The notes under the pieces were generated by a model, which had not been told where the DNA came from, ran no database searches, and saw only the letters and a program-made list of their open reading frames with translations. The position numbers were made by a program, and so were the translations under genes. DNA of 64,000 bases from Triticum aestivum. Its lineage: Eukaryota; Streptophyta; Magnoliopsida; Poales; Poaceae. The stretch covers positions 524,463,184 to 524,527,183 of the forward strand of contig NC_057795.1 in the NCBI RefSeq assembly GCF_018294505.1, written 5' to 3'. Below, piece by piece: positions 24,121-37,041 of this stretch; the first letter of the stretch is position 1; the number at the start of each line of letters is the position of its first letter.

Positions 24121-26103
24121 GGACGAGATTGCAAGATGGAAAGTACGCCGGCCGAGATACGATTTAAGCAAACAACTAAAGAAGATCCACATGCAGCAAT
24201 GTGGGAAGATGGGAAGTGGAGCAAGGCCGGAGGAAGCTGTACCTGCGGGTCATCGGGGTGTTACTAGGAGGGCGTCGGCGGCCGGGATCTGCCCATACTG
24301 CGGCAGCGAGCAAGTGGCGAAGGCCCTACCACGCCGAAGCTTGGTCGGAGAGAACGGCGAGTACCGCAGATCGGGACGAGCTGCCTCAATGCCGTCGAAC
24401 GGAGAGAAGATGCACATCCTCCCTTTTCATCGGCAGACGGGATACGGCCGGATCACTGACCAACGCTGAGAGAGAGAGGCCACGGTGGCCTTGTGTGAGA
24501 TGGTGTGACGAGAGACAAACCCATTTTTCCATTTTCCCCACGGCAATCATTTTATATTCTAGGCGTGGTACCCGACCCTCCTTCGAGTAAACAACTGCTA
24601 CACGCGCCAAATTATCACGTGGGCTACCTTTTCGTACAGAATCAAACTCCACCGTGTACCCGCGCGGGTGTGGCCGGGAACGAGACGTGAGTACGTGCGT
24701 CCTGCGTGCACTTCTTCTTTAGGTGTAGGTATGTACGTGGGTGGGTGTGAGAGAGATGGTTTGTGCGAAACAAAGGCAATGTGTTGATGATATCTCAATC
24801 AGAAAAACGTAACATATGCAATGTGTGTGAAATGGAGTCATGGACATGAGATATCGATAGAATTGAAAACAGGGATGAAGTGTGTGGCTTCGCGATCGAT
24901 AAAGAGTGCCATCGAATTTGTGTTTGCCCACGTCAAAGATACAGGGCGGCTGGCCTACTGGAATTTGAGAGGGCAGAGGTGCAGTTCTTCTCCGTGGCAT
25001 GGATACCTACCTACAATGTTCGACTATCGGTGTGTGTGGGGGGGTAGAGACCGGTCGACTAGTATATGTGTGGGGAAGGAGAGAGACCTAGCTATGTATT
25101 GAGGGAGATCGATCGACATTCATGGATATGTGTAGTAGAGGAATAAGGTTGGGAAAAAGACAAAGGTAGAGCGTCGGAGGGTTGGTGGTGGAGTGGAGTC
25201 TCACAAATGGTGGGAGAGGCCTGCTAGACAAACAGAGGGTATGAGTGCAATATCAATAAGAGAGGGCGGGGGATGTCTGTTTGTCTATGCACGTGCATGT
25301 GAGAGACGGGTCGGGAGGTATTCAAGGATGATGAGGGGAGAAGATATGGTTGTGGTAAGCATGCGTAACTACATAGGAAGATCAACCATCGTGTGTCCAA
25401 GAAAAGGAGAGACATAACTAGCGAGGTAAGTGTATTGGTGCTTGGTGAAAACGAATTATAGTTGACCTGGCTATATGTAGGGAGATCAGTTCATATACAC
25501 GCCTGCATGTGTTAAAAGCAAATAAGGTCCGGAGAGGCAAACAGGGGGAGAGGGTGTGGCTAGGAGGTGGTGCGAGAGGCCTACCATGTCGAGGGGGGAG
25601 GAGTGTGCGAGCATGTGATAAATGAAAAGAGGGGCGGGAGTGTGCACCTGCGTGGAATCGTATTGGACATATGGGGGCATGGACGGTGAGAAGAGAAGAG
25701 GGGAAGTATATATGTGTTTGTTGTAGGCACACTTGGCTAGAGAGGTATATCGACCGGTGTGTGCCAGAAAGGAGTCGGGGGCCTACACACACCGCTGGTG
25801 GACGACCTACAGAGAAATAATGAACGTGCATGATGGAGGGGACGCTAAGGGTGTGTGAGGGGGGCGGGCGTGTGCATGCACGATAGAAAGTTAGCGCTAG
25901 CTAGCTACAAATAGAAGAGGATCATGAAGGTGTAAAAGACGAACAAAGATCATAATTCATTATAAAAAAGTGGATACGGATACTTGAAGAAGATATCATA
26001 ATGTAGAACATTGATTATAATTTGGGCTAATGTGTGGCTTTTGCAACTCAGGTCTAAATACTTGTCATAATGTAGGGGGCGGGGCACTATACTTTGTGTG
26101 ATA
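24121..26103. other. Intergenic DNA, purine-rich tract
   Basis: No gene is supported. The stretch 24200-24470 is GC-rich with open frames on both strands and no known domain. From about 25000 to 25870 the plus strand is strongly GA/GT-rich, with diverged internal duplications (for example around 25195-25330 and 25560-25690). AATAC at 26104-26108 is the left target-site copy of the Maximus element. Confidence 0.4.
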
Positions 26104-26108
26104 AATAC

Positions 26109-27437
26109 TGAAAGTGCTAGTATCGACTAGAGGGGGGTGAATAGGCGATTTTTATGAAAGTCTTCAAAACTTGTAAGTTTCGAAGACAAACTACAGAAAT
26201 AACCTAATTGATATGCAGCGGAAGATAAACTACCCTGAACAGGCCATAGTCAAGTATGTAATGATATGAAAGTACAGGACTAATAGCAGTTAGGCAGTAA
26301 GGATCAGGATGGAAGATAGTATGAAGCCAATCAACAATAGTAGTCAAGCAATGAAGTCAAACAGATACACAGATAGGCAATGACTTCACGAAGACAAACT
26401 AAAGTAAAGTTGGGAAGGGATAGAACCAGTTGCTTGTTGAAGACACAGGATTTGTTGGACCAGTTCCAGTTGCTGTGACAACTGTATGTCTGGTTAGGGA
26501 GGCTGAGATTTAACTCAGAAGACCGTGTCTTCACCTTATTCCCCTTGAGATAAGGACACCCAGTCCTTGCTCAATCACTCTGGTAAGTCTTCAAGGGAGA
26601 CTTCCAAACCTTCACAGACTTTGTTCACCGGTAATCCACAATGACTCTTGGATGCTCAGAACGCGACGCCTAACCGGTTGGAGGATTCACAGTCCTCAAG
26701 TGTAATAAGTCTTCAGGTCACACAGACAGAAAGACTTCAGTGATGCCTAACACTCTTTGGCTCTGGGTGTTTGGGCTTTGTCCTCGCAAGGATTTCTCTC
26801 TCTCAAATGCTTCGAGGTGGGTTGCTCTCAAACGACAAAAGCCGTGCACAAACTCTGAGCAGCCACCAATTTATGGTGTAGGGGTGGGCTATTTATAGCC
26901 ACTAGGCAACCCGACCTGATTTGTCCAAAATGACCCTGGGTCACTAAGGAATTGACACGTGTTCCAACGGTCAGATTTCAAACACACGCGGCAACTTTAC
27001 TTGGGCTACAAGCAAAGCTGACTCATCCAGCTCTGGATAAGATTTGCTCTCATTGTCTTCGCTCGAAGACATAGGATTTGAGTTGAGCATCACTTCAGTC
27101 ACTCTGACTTAGTTCACTTGGACCCCACTTAACAGTACGGTGGTTCCTATGACTCAACAAAGAAGAAAAGGAAACAACGAAACCACACAGTCTTCACGCT
27201 CCAAAGTCTTCACACAATGTCTTCTCATGTCATAGTCTTTAATATGAATATCTTCTCTTACCACCATTGTCTTCAATGTCTTCATACATTTTTAGGGGTC
27301 ATCTCCGGTAGGTAAACTGAATCAATGAGGGACACTACCTGCGTTATCCTGCAATTCTCACAAACGCATTAGTCCCTCAACCAACTTTGTCGTCAATACT
27401 CCAAAACCAACTAGGGGTGGCACTAGATGCACTTACA
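26109..27437 (-). repeat. Maximus-type 3' LTR, 1329 bp
   Basis: Nearly identical to the 5' LTR. The same TATA context is at plus 26889-26897. Differences are scattered single bases, with small clusters near 26555-26565 and 26630-26640. Confidence 0.93.
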
Positions 27438-27969
27438 ATCTCCCCCTTTTTGGTGATTGATGACAAACTGGTTCAAGTTTTCAACGGGGATAAAGTATGT
27501 GAAATTGTAGGGATAGGGAATTTTCTTCATAAGTTGCAAGGGCTCCCCCTGAAGATGTGCATATAAGAAATTTGCTTTTGGAATGCAAATGCACATGGCA
27601 GGTTGTACTTGTGGAGATCCACTTCAACTTATGAAGATAATTCATCATGCATGAAATGATATAGCAAGTAGAATGACATGCATAATGAAAAATGGACGTC
27701 TGCAGAATGATCTAAGTGCGGAAGTTATCATCGCACATGCGGAATTTATCATCGCATCATAGTAGAGCAAATAAGTAGCAGAAGTAGCAGACGACCATCA
27801 AGTTTAGGTGTTACAACTCAAAGAACCAAATGTTTCAAAATGCAAGAGTTGTAAGCACGCGGCAAAATATAATGCAACCGCCCATATGAACCCGCTTGAA
27901 GACTATCAACTCATACGCTTCTCCCCCTTTTGTCAGGAATGACCAAAAAGGTTTGAAGACATAGAGCAT
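27438..27969 (-). other. Sirevirus 3' untranslated region with two polypurine tracts
   Basis: PPT next to the LTR: the minus strand reads CCAAAAAGGGGGAGAT (27438-27453). A second tract, CAAAAGGGGGAGAA, is at 27919-27932 just after the env-like stop. The pair has the same layout as 11024-11036 and 11513-11526. Confidence 0.75.
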
Positions 27970-30900
27970 CTACTCGTCATGAGTAGGTGAAGCAGCTGGG
28001 TCATTGTCGTTGGTTGGCGGTGCAGATGAACTTGGTGCAGTGTCGAGGCGCGCAGTTGTAGGAGGTGGTGAAGTAGCATCATCTTCATCATCGATCACTC
28101 TGGCATTTACCGTTGCCATGAAGGAAGAATATTCAGAGTCTTCAAGAGATGGAGTGCGACGTAAGACAGCAGTCCATGGAGGAGTGGAGTCAAACTGGAA
28201 TCTTTCATTGAAGCCATCGTCTTGAAGATCAGCTTCAGCACTGAGCAGGGTCAAACTCTTCCATGATCGCTGGCAGGTTTCATGAGCAACAAAGGCATTC
28301 TTGGTGGCAAGGTTGCGAATGCAATTGACGTCCACCAAGAGGCTTTGCATTTGTCTCTTGAGCCAGAAATGATGCTTATCCTGTTTCTGATGAAGAGCCA
28401 CAAGAAGTTCTCGGTCATTGAGAACGCGAGAACGCTTCCGAGTCCTTTGTGCAATGGTGCTTTCAGTGGCTTCAGTGGGCGCTCTGTGAGGCAGACGAGT
28501 GTTACCAGCCACTGGATAGATTCGTGTTGCTACTTGAACACCTTCAATAGGCTGAGTGAAGCTTTGGTGCTCAGCATTCTGAAGACAAAGTGACGTCTTG
28601 GCAGGGTCAGAGTATATAGCATCAACTGACATATCAACCTCTGGCAGAAAGATTATGTGATTGCGAGCAGAGGGCTGATAATTGACAGATGAGTGTCTCT
28701 TGATGAGGCGCATGACCCATGGAGCATAAAACTTCAGACCAAATAGGTTAGAGCCAGAAGCAGCAAGTTGCCTTATGAAGAATTCTTGCGTGTTAAAGCT
28801 GATGCCATTGAGAATATAGAAGACCAAAGTCTTCATAGCTCCTTCAAGCTTGGCCGCGGATGAGTGTCCTTTGACTGGCCATAGAGTTCGCCAGATGATA
28901 TGATATATGGTGCGAGGCAGATACTCAAGGTCTTCAACAAAGAAATGTGTGGGATACTCAGCGTCAGATGGCAAAGGCTTCATCATGCTCAACATCTGGC
29001 TCATATTGGGTTCTGGCTTATGAAAGATGCTTTCCACAGCATTGCGATGTAGCTGATAGTCAGGTTCATATAGTTCTCCAGGAGTGGCTAGCCCTGTAAG
29101 CTCAGTGATATCCATAGCTTTGGCTTCATGATGAACATTTCCAGTCATCCACTCGAGAACCCATGTCTTGATGTCCCTGTAGTAGCCGCGAATGTGCAGA
29201 GTGGCATAGAATTGAAGCAATAGCTCTTCATTCCAATGTTCTTTGTCTGTCACAAAATGGAGCAGACCAGCATCACGAAAGCAATCAAGTGCTTCTTCTA
29301 AGCATGGTAGTCCAGCAATGGCTTCAGTATCAAGACGCATATGAGGGGAAATGCGCCCTTGATCATATAGCATGCATGAGTAATAGCTTCTCGGCTGATA
29401 GCTCCAAAACCGATCTGATGAAATCCTTGGCTTGGAGTAGGGGTTCTTGGCGCTATCAAAGAAGGTATTGTGGCTTTTGAAGCCATTAGCATTGAAGGAA
29501 CCGGGTGAGTTGGCAGTACCTGGAAACCGTGGCAACCTTGGCTTTGGCTTCTGGACTTGAGGTCGATGCTCAACATGATAGTCAAATTGCGGTCCTGAGG
29601 CAGTAGGCGGAGGCACCAGAATGGGCCATCGGACAGTGGTAACCTGACCGTGACTGTATGCTTGCTCAATTGTGTGAGGCCTTGGTGGCGGAACAGGAGC
29701 AGGGGCAACAACTGAGGCATCAGGCTGCACAACAGGTGCTTCGAGAGCAGATGTCATATTAGCTTCAGGTGCAGCATCCTCAGTGGCTTCAGGTGCAGCA
29801 GCTTCAGTGGTTTCAGGTTCAGTGGCCACATTGGCTTCAGGCACACTAGTTGGTGTAGGCTCCACATTAGCGTCAGCCATGACTACGTCATTGGCTTCAT
29901 TGGCGTTTGTGGTGGCAGCCTCAACATTGTCAACCTCCTCTTGATGAACAGGAGGGTCGGGCACAGGCACGTTCAGATCATGAACTGCTTCTTCTTCAAT
30001 CACTGGGGGGGTTGGTACACGCACTTCTTCTTGATTTTCTTCGGCTGATGCAGCCGGAATGTCTTCAGTAGCATGTGCTTCAGACTCGGAGACATTCACA
30101 GTTGGAGCAGGTTCAGAAAATACTTGATGTGCAACAGGTGAACGTTGCACTTCTCCTTCTGGAACGCTCGACAGAGGGACTTGAGGCCTTTGTCCTCTGC
30201 GAAGCCTTCGAAGTGCTGGCTTCGCCTTAGGAGATGGAGTTGGCTGGGCCTGAAAGTCTTCATCCTCTTCTTGCACTAGGGGTGTAGCTTGTTGTTGGTG
30301 GTGGGGAGTACTGGGGAGTCTTGTTGTTGTGGGTGATCAGCCCACGATGCATCCTGAGCAATTGGCGTCAGAGGACGACCAATGCTGATGAGTTCGCTGT
30401 TCGTATGAACAGGCGATGATACCACTTCATGTTCGATCTGAGGAAGAACTTCATCATCAGCTACATTGTCGTCATGACCAATGTCTTCAGCAGCGGTGGG
30501 TTCAGCTGCTGGAATATCTTCAGCCTCATGAGCCTTTGTGGGAGCAGGCTCATGGACTACCATCCTTCGTTCTTGATGTACTAACACAGGGCGAACCACG
30601 GAAATGGGTTCAACGACTAAGGGCTCTGTGGAAGCAGCCCTAGTCTTCTTGGTCTTGCGCTTCTTCTTGGAGGGAGCGGCATCAGAAGCTTCAGTATTCT
30701 TTCTCTTTCTCGCTTCAGCTTCGGCAGCCCTCGTCTTCTTTTGTTCTGAAGCTGTTGTGGTGACCTTTGGCTTCGAGCCAGTCATGCTGCTTGGGAAGAT
30801 GATGCGAGGGGCTTCTTGGCTTGAAGGTTCAGGCTGTTCAGGGTGCTTCTTGTTCTTCTTTGCAGCCATCCTGGGGTCAATGCCAGGACGGCCAAGTGAC

Positions 30901-32333
30901 TTGCGCTTCTCAGCCTCATTGTAGGCGAGCGCACACTTATCAGCCAAAATCTTCATGCGCTCTCGAGAGCCCTGAGCTTCTTGGCGTTTCTTTAGAAAAG
31001 CTTCTTTAAGCTCATGGAGCATGACTTTGAAGTTGCAGACGTCTTGAACACTTAGCTTGGCCACATGCTTCTTGAATTGAGCCTTCTCATAATCAATCTT
31101 GTTTTTGAGCTCAATGATGCGCTGAGCGAGAGCTAGCTTAGAAGCAATGGCTCCATTGAAAGAGATACTGAGGCCAATGGGGAGCTGTAAATCTTCAAGG
31201 CTGGCATTGGGGGTGTCGAACCACTCATCAATGAAATTGTGAATGATGGCCACATCAAAGAGAGGCAAGTTGCTGAAGATTTCTGCTTCTTCCTTGCTCT
31301 TTATCAGTTGCTCAAGAGCATCATCAGCAAGATCTTCATCACTTGATAGATCAATGGGTTCTTCACGCAGAATGGCGGCAGGAGTCAAGGCTCTTTGATC
31401 AGATGGTCTGACAAGTTGCTTCTTTTTCTCCGTTCTCTTGGAGACACGGGATTGATCTTCAGACTGCACACTGGCTTCAGGAGGTGCAGTGGCCAGTGGC
31501 TTCGCACGAGAAGTCTTTAGAGGTGCAGCTGAGGTTGAAGCCTTTGACTTCTTTTGCTTCTGTGGCTTTGGAGGAGGAGCAAGGGCTTCATCAGAGTCAG
31601 CATCATTGTCAGAATGATCTACTCTGGCACCTTGGACCATAATGTAGGTGATGAGGTCGTCAAGGTTGGAGAAGGGGCCAATGACATTGGGATTAGCATC
31701 ACGGGAGCCGTCAGCACGGGGAGCAGAGGGACCTGGGTAGAAGTCCAAACCCAAGGACTTCTTGTTCTTCTTGGCCGAAGCCACAGCAAACTGGTAGTTG
31801 CGCTTGAAGAGAGAATCGTCACGACACCAGAGTAGTGAAGTGGGATCTGCGTTCTCAGGCTGTGGACCACGGACCATGCATGGATAGAAGCCTTGATCAA
31901 TGGCTTCAGCTCGGCTCTTGGGTTGAAAGCCTCGATAGAGGATATCACCCCGAGGTCTCTTGATGGCATGCTTCTCTGCATATTCCTTTGTCACAAACTT
32001 GTACTTGAACCACTCCTCAGCCCAATAGCGTCGAATCCATTGGATTTGCGTCTTTCTCTGATGATAATTTTCTTCGGGATCTGTCTTGTACAGTTCTGCT
32101 AAGTCATCAGGCAGATCTTTGGATGTTCCTTCTCTATGCTGTCTGCCACCCTTCCTTGCTGATTTTTCTGCAGCCATGAACTTTAAGCTGAAAGGCTTCA
32201 GTACGTTCAAAGGCTTCAGAGATTTACGCTTGCTGGTCAAGCAGGAACTGGCTTCAGGAGAATTGATATGATATTGTAAGTATTCTGCAAACAAATGCAG
32301 ACTATGAGAACCAAGGGATTCTCCCACGGACAT
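27970..32333 (-). pseudogene. Sirevirus env-like gene, one frameshift
   Basis: This is the extra gene downstream of pol in Sireviruses, often called env-like; no membrane role is shown here. It reads as two pieces, 32333-30276 (685 codons) and, in another frame, 30276-27970 (768 codons). The second piece has no ATG at its start (the first codon is GTG overlapping the TAG), so one original gene of about 1,450 codons with a frameshift near 30280-30320 is likelier than two genes. The true start may be ATG 32177 (MAAEKSARKGGRQ). Conserved parts: WIRRYWAEEWFKYKFVTKEY and PCMVRGPQPENADPTSLLW early, a central helical Lys/Glu-rich part, Ala/Pro/Glu-rich linkers, and FYAPWVMRLIKRHSSVNYQ late. No clear signal peptide or transmembrane helix is seen. 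Confidence 0.8.
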
Positions 32334-32448
32334 GTACCTGTGACAGCATTAGAGATGCGAGGGAAGGGGAAGAGGTCATATGCATTCTCAGAAGATTTTG
32401 AAGATAAATCAGTTTGAAGACATTGACCTCATGATGCGAAGCCATTCA

Positions 32449-32458
32449 CTTATATAGG
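32449..32458 (-). promoter_or_regulatory. Second TATA-like motif before the env-like gene
   Basis: The minus strand reads CCTATATAAG, 116 bases upstream of the ATG at 32333. It is an alternative to the stronger motif at 32906-32914. Confidence 0.3.
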
Positions 32459-32905
32459 TGAGTTGGTTACAGATTTGTACCAATCCGTGAATAAGTACAA
32501 GTGAGGAATCAAACTAGACAAGAAATCTAAGTGAATCGACTAAGCAGTATGAGATGCAGACGGGATAGATCTAGCTTGAATAGACAGAAACTACTTTCGG
32601 TAAACAGGATGAATCTTGAAGATCAAAAAGGTGGTAAAAATAGAGTTATAATTACCGTACGAAGAACTGCTAGATGGAAGAATAGCAGACCGAGCAGTTC
32701 AGCCCACCGTGCCCTAACTTGGCGACGGAGGACACCTACGGCGACGGCGGAGAGGACGATGTCCGCGGCCGGCGTGAGGACGGCGTCAGAGAAGTCGCGG
32801 CAGCTAAGCGCTTCGTCGCTGGCGTCGTCGCAAGCTAGCGGTGGTGCTAGGGTTTTGACGGAGGTGGAGAGGTGGAAGAAGGATTTCTTTACCGCAGGGG
32901 ACAAG

Positions 32906-32914
32906 TATTTATAA
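32906..32914 (-). promoter_or_regulatory. Candidate TATA box for the env-like gene
   Basis: The minus strand reads TTATAAATA, with AAAACCCTA (telobox) about 55 bp downstream at plus 32847-32855. The composition changes to GC-rich at this point, as at a plant gene start. Confidence 0.45.
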
Positions 32915-33629
32915 GTAGGTGAGAGACATAGCGCAATTACGCTGGTGCCCCTGGCGGTTCACATCTGAGTGGTACGTGGCAAGCATGCAACACACTCAGG
33001 GTTGTCCCACGTTCCCACGCCCGCCAGGCATGTCGGAGAGTTGTTCTGGCTTCTCCGGATTTCAACAATAAAGATAAGCCATTTAAAACAGATTTAATGT
33101 TTGTCTCTTTGCCTTCTGCTGACTAGGATGCAGAGAAGACATTCGACAGTTTCAATAGAATGCATATGATTTGGACAAATAGATTTTGAGATAGGAAGCA
33201 TAGAGAGGTTAGGGTCCGATCACATTCACTTAGTTCAAAAGATCCAATCTTGAAGACATAGCTATAAGTGAATGTTGTAGAGGACAGAACACTAGTATAT
33301 ATATATATATCAGAAAGCAATCAAATCATCATAGTGCAGAAAGTCATGAAGACAAATTGAAACTAAAGACAAACCAAATGCGAAGTCATTGCAATATAAC
33401 GCCTTGAGTGAAACACTTCAAACAAAGAAAGTTGGTGGTGGCGTTACCCACCGTATAGGAAGTATTAGACCCAGACACGGCGCACAATTATCGTGGCGCT
33501 CCGAAGTCAAATTCCATGTTAATATGTTCACACTCAGAGTGTAAATCTTCATTGATTGAAGATATACATTACTTTGTGTGTTGCACATCTAAGTCATCAA
33601 CATGCATAAGTGTTAGGATGTGTGCCTGA

Positions 33630-36600
33630 TCACAGGACATTAGAGGATTCCAAGATATTTAGCTCACACCGTAACTTGCAAAACCTTTTCTCAACCAAGG
33701 GCTTTGTGAAGATATCTGCCAGTTGCTCTTCAGTGTTGACGTGAATGATATCGATATCTTTCTTCATAACATGATCTCTAAGAAAGTGATGACGAATTTC
33801 AATGTGCTTTGTCTTCGAGTGTTGGACTGGATTGTGGCTATTTTGATGGCACTCTCGTTGTCGCAGAAGAGAGGTACTTGTTTCAGGTTGATCCCATAAT
33901 CCTTGAGAGTTTGCTTCATCCATAGAAGCTGAGCACAACAGGATCCAACAGCAATGTATTCAGATTCAGCAGTTGAGAGTGATACACAGTTCTGCTTCTT
34001 CGAAGACCAACAGACAAGTGATCGACCAAGAAAATGACATGTGCCAGATGTAGACTTGCGATCCACCTTGTCACTAGCATAATCAGCATCTGAGAATCCA
34101 ACCAAATCGAATTTTGAGCCCTTGGGATACCATAATCCGAGTGTTGGAGTGTAAGCCAAATATCGAAGAATTCGCTTCACAGCTAAGTGATGCGATTCCT
34201 TTGGTGCCGCTTGGAATCAAGAACATGCAAACACTAAGCATAATATCTGGCCTAGATGCATAAAAATAAAGCAAAGAACCAATCATGGAGCGGTATACCT
34301 TTTGATCGAACTCTTTACCATTGTCGTCGGGACCAAGATGGTGTTTGGCTGGCATTGGCGTTGTGTAGCCTTTGCAGTCTTCCATTCCAAACTTTTTCAG
34401 ACAGTCTTTGAGGTATTTCTCTTGAGATATAAAGATGTCATTTCTTTGCTGACGAATTTGAAGACCAAGGAAGAACTTCAGCTCACCCATCATGGACATT
34501 TGATATTGCTCTTGCATCATGTACCCAAACTCATTACTGTACTTCTGGTTGGTGCAGCCGAAGATTATGTCATCCACATATATTTGGCACACAAACAGTT
34601 CACCATCATATGTCTTCGTGAAGAGTGTGGGATCGAGGGATCCAGGTTTGAAGCCTTTGCTCTTCACGAAGTCTTTGATTGTATCATACCAGGCACGAGG
34701 AGCTTGTTTGAGGCCATACAATGCTTTGTTTAGCTTGTACACCATATCAGGATGTTTTGGATCTTCAAAACCAGGTGGTTGTGCGACATATACTTCTTCC
34801 TCAATCTTGCCATTGAGAAATGCACTCTTTAAATCCATTTGATATAGCAAGATGTTGTGATGATTAGCGTAGGCTAGCAGTATGCGAATAGCTTCAAGCC
34901 TAGCAACAGGAGCAAATGTTTCATCGAAGTCAATTCCTTCAACTTGAGTGTATCCTTGAGCCACAAGACGTGCTTTGTTTCTGACGACTTGACCATGCTC
35001 ATCTTGCTTGTTTCGATATATCCACTTTGTTCCAATAATGTTATGCTTACGAGGATCAGGTAGCTTGACAAGTTCCCAGACATTATTCAATTTGAACTGT
35101 TGAAGTTCTTCTTGCATGGCTTGAATCCATTCAGGTTCCATAAAGGCTTCGGCAACTTTCTTGGGTTCTGATATTGACACAAACGAAAAGTGCCCACAGA
35201 AGTTTGCTAGCTGTGTTGCTCTTGATCGAGTGAGCGGACCAGGTGCATTGATGCTGTCAATTATCTTCTCTATTTGAACTTCATTTGCAACACGAGGATG
35301 AACAGGACGAAGATTTTGCTCTGGCTGATCATTGTCATCATTGGGAGGATTGTCTTCGGTCTGAGCATTGTCTTCAGGTTGATTTGGTGCAGAGATGATA
35401 AGTTCCTCTTCAGGATGTGCTTCAGAGGGCATGATTTCACCAGTTCCCATCAGCTTGATAGACTCGTTTGAAGGAGCTTCATCAAGTGTGCTGGGCAGAA
35501 TCTCTCTCTGTGAACCATTGGTTTCATCAAATTTCACATCCACGGTTTCAACGATTTTGTAGAGATAAAGGTTGAAGACTCTGTAGGAGTGTGAATCCTT
35601 TCCATAGCCAAGCATGAAGCCTTCGTGAGCCTTAGGTGCAAATTTTGACTTGTGATGGGGATCCTTGATCCAGCATCTTGCTCCAAATACTCTGAAGTAA
35701 CTGACGTTTGGCTTCTTGCCAGTAAGTAGCTCATATGATGTTTTGTTCAGAAGCTTATGAATGTACACACGGTTGATGATATGACATGTTGTATCAATAG
35801 CTTCAGGCCAGAACTTTCTTGGTGTCTTGTACTCATCTAGCATTGTTCGAGCCATCTCAATGAGGGTTCTGTTTTTATGCTCAACAATGCCATTTTGCTG
35901 AGGTGTGTATGGAGCAGAGAACTCATGAGTGATTCCCATTGTATCCAGATACAGATCAAGTCCAGTGTTCTTGATTTCAGTGCCATTGTCACTTCTGATG
36001 TGCTTGATCTTCACACCATAGTTGTTCATTGCTCGATTTGCGAAGCGCCTGAAGACATCTTGCACTTCAGTCTTGTAAAGAATTATATGAACCCATGTGT
36101 ATCTTGAGTAGTCATCAACAATGACGAAGCCATAGAGACAGGCAGTTGTTGTGAGGGTGGAGTAGTGCGTAGGTCCAAATAAGTCCATGTGTAACAGCTC
36201 GAAGGGTTGAGATGTTGTCATGATTGTCTTCGAGGGGTGCTTTGCCCTTGTCATCTTTCCAGCTTCACAGGCACCACACAGATGATCCTTCTTGAACTTG
36301 ACATCCTCGATGCCAATGACATGCTTCTTCTTGACGAGTGAGTGTAAGTTCCTCATGCCAGCATGTCCCAGCCTTCGATCCCAGAGCCAGCATTCTGAAG
36401 CTTTTGTGAGAAGACATACGGCAAGCTGTGGACCTGCTGAGAAATCTACCATGTATAGATCATCTTTTCGATACCCTTCAAAGACTAGAGATTTGTCAGA
36501 TTTCATTAGTACAAGGCAACGATATTTTCCAAATATCACAATCATGTTCAAGTCACAAAGCATTGAGACAGACATTAAGTTGAAACCAAGGGATTTAACA

Positions 36601-36773
36601 AGCATCACTTTATCCATGTGTTGATCCTTTGAGATTGCAACTCTACCTAGACCCAATACTTTGCTTTTACCAGTGTCAGCAAATGTGATGTGACTCTTGT
36701 TGGATGGACGTAAGGTTGAGTCCATGAGAAGACTTTGATCACCAGTCATATGATTTGTGCATCCACTGTCCAT
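33630..36773 (-). pseudogene. pol: Sirevirus pol polyprotein, two frameshifts
   Basis: Copia order of domains is clear. Aspartic protease [11 protein letters not shown] at the start; GAG-pre-integrase ([25 protein letters not shown]); integrase with the DDE residues in [17 protein letters not shown] and QNGIVEHKN; reverse transcriptase with [48 protein letters not shown] and the catalytic YVDDIIFG; RNase H ([30 protein letters not shown], ending LVEKRFCKL). The frame shifts near 34220 (two bases short by comparison with related proteins) and near 33842 (one base short). Pieces read 36773-34240, 34180-33850 and 33850-33630. Confidence 0.9.
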
Positions 36774-37041
36774 AATCCATTCTGAAGCTTTCGGTTATGT
36801 ACCCTACAGTGCAGTTAGGAGGATAGGCTTCACAAGAGTGTTGTGAAGCATATGCATTTGATACATATAGGGACAGTCACAACTTATATCAAAGTTAGGA
36901 CATAGTATGACTGATAAGAGATTCAGATGTGAAGTATATAGAATGACATTTTATCGTGCGTCCTTAGTGAACTTTAGGTCTCCAGCAATAGTATCAGACA
37001 CCATTGATTGCTGGCTGGAGACGGTTTTCTACAAAAGAGAG
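36774..37041 (-). other. gag-pol junction
   Basis: No separate gene. Pol coding sense can be followed 24 bases upstream of the ATG at 36773 to a TAA, with residues [16 protein letters not shown] crossing into pol. The rest is noncoding. Confidence 0.55.

Larger units (their letters stand above)
32334..33629 (-). other. pol-env interval with plant-promoter-like block
   Basis: No coding domain is recognised. From about 32914 down to 32680 the minus strand has a TATA box, a telobox-like AAAACCCTA and GC-rich, UTR-like sequence. A second TATA-like motif is at 32449-32458, and a splice-acceptor-like TGTCACAG precedes the first env-like ATG at 32340-32342. Together these suggest that the env-like gene has its own transcript. 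Confidence 0.45.

Noticed and set aside
24095..24469. Plus-strand open frame with a CPYCGS motif
   Set aside because: A single CXXC pair, an overlapping frame on the same strand and an unfavourable context. No second metal-binding pair.
30276..30278. Env-like region as two overlapping genes
   Set aside because: The second piece starts at a GTG with no upstream ATG, and its related copy at 7706-10971 reads across the equivalent point in one frame. A frameshift is the simpler explanation.
32531..32914. Plus-strand open frame of 127 codons
   Set aside because: It is the reverse side of the promoter-like block and has no homologue that I recognise.
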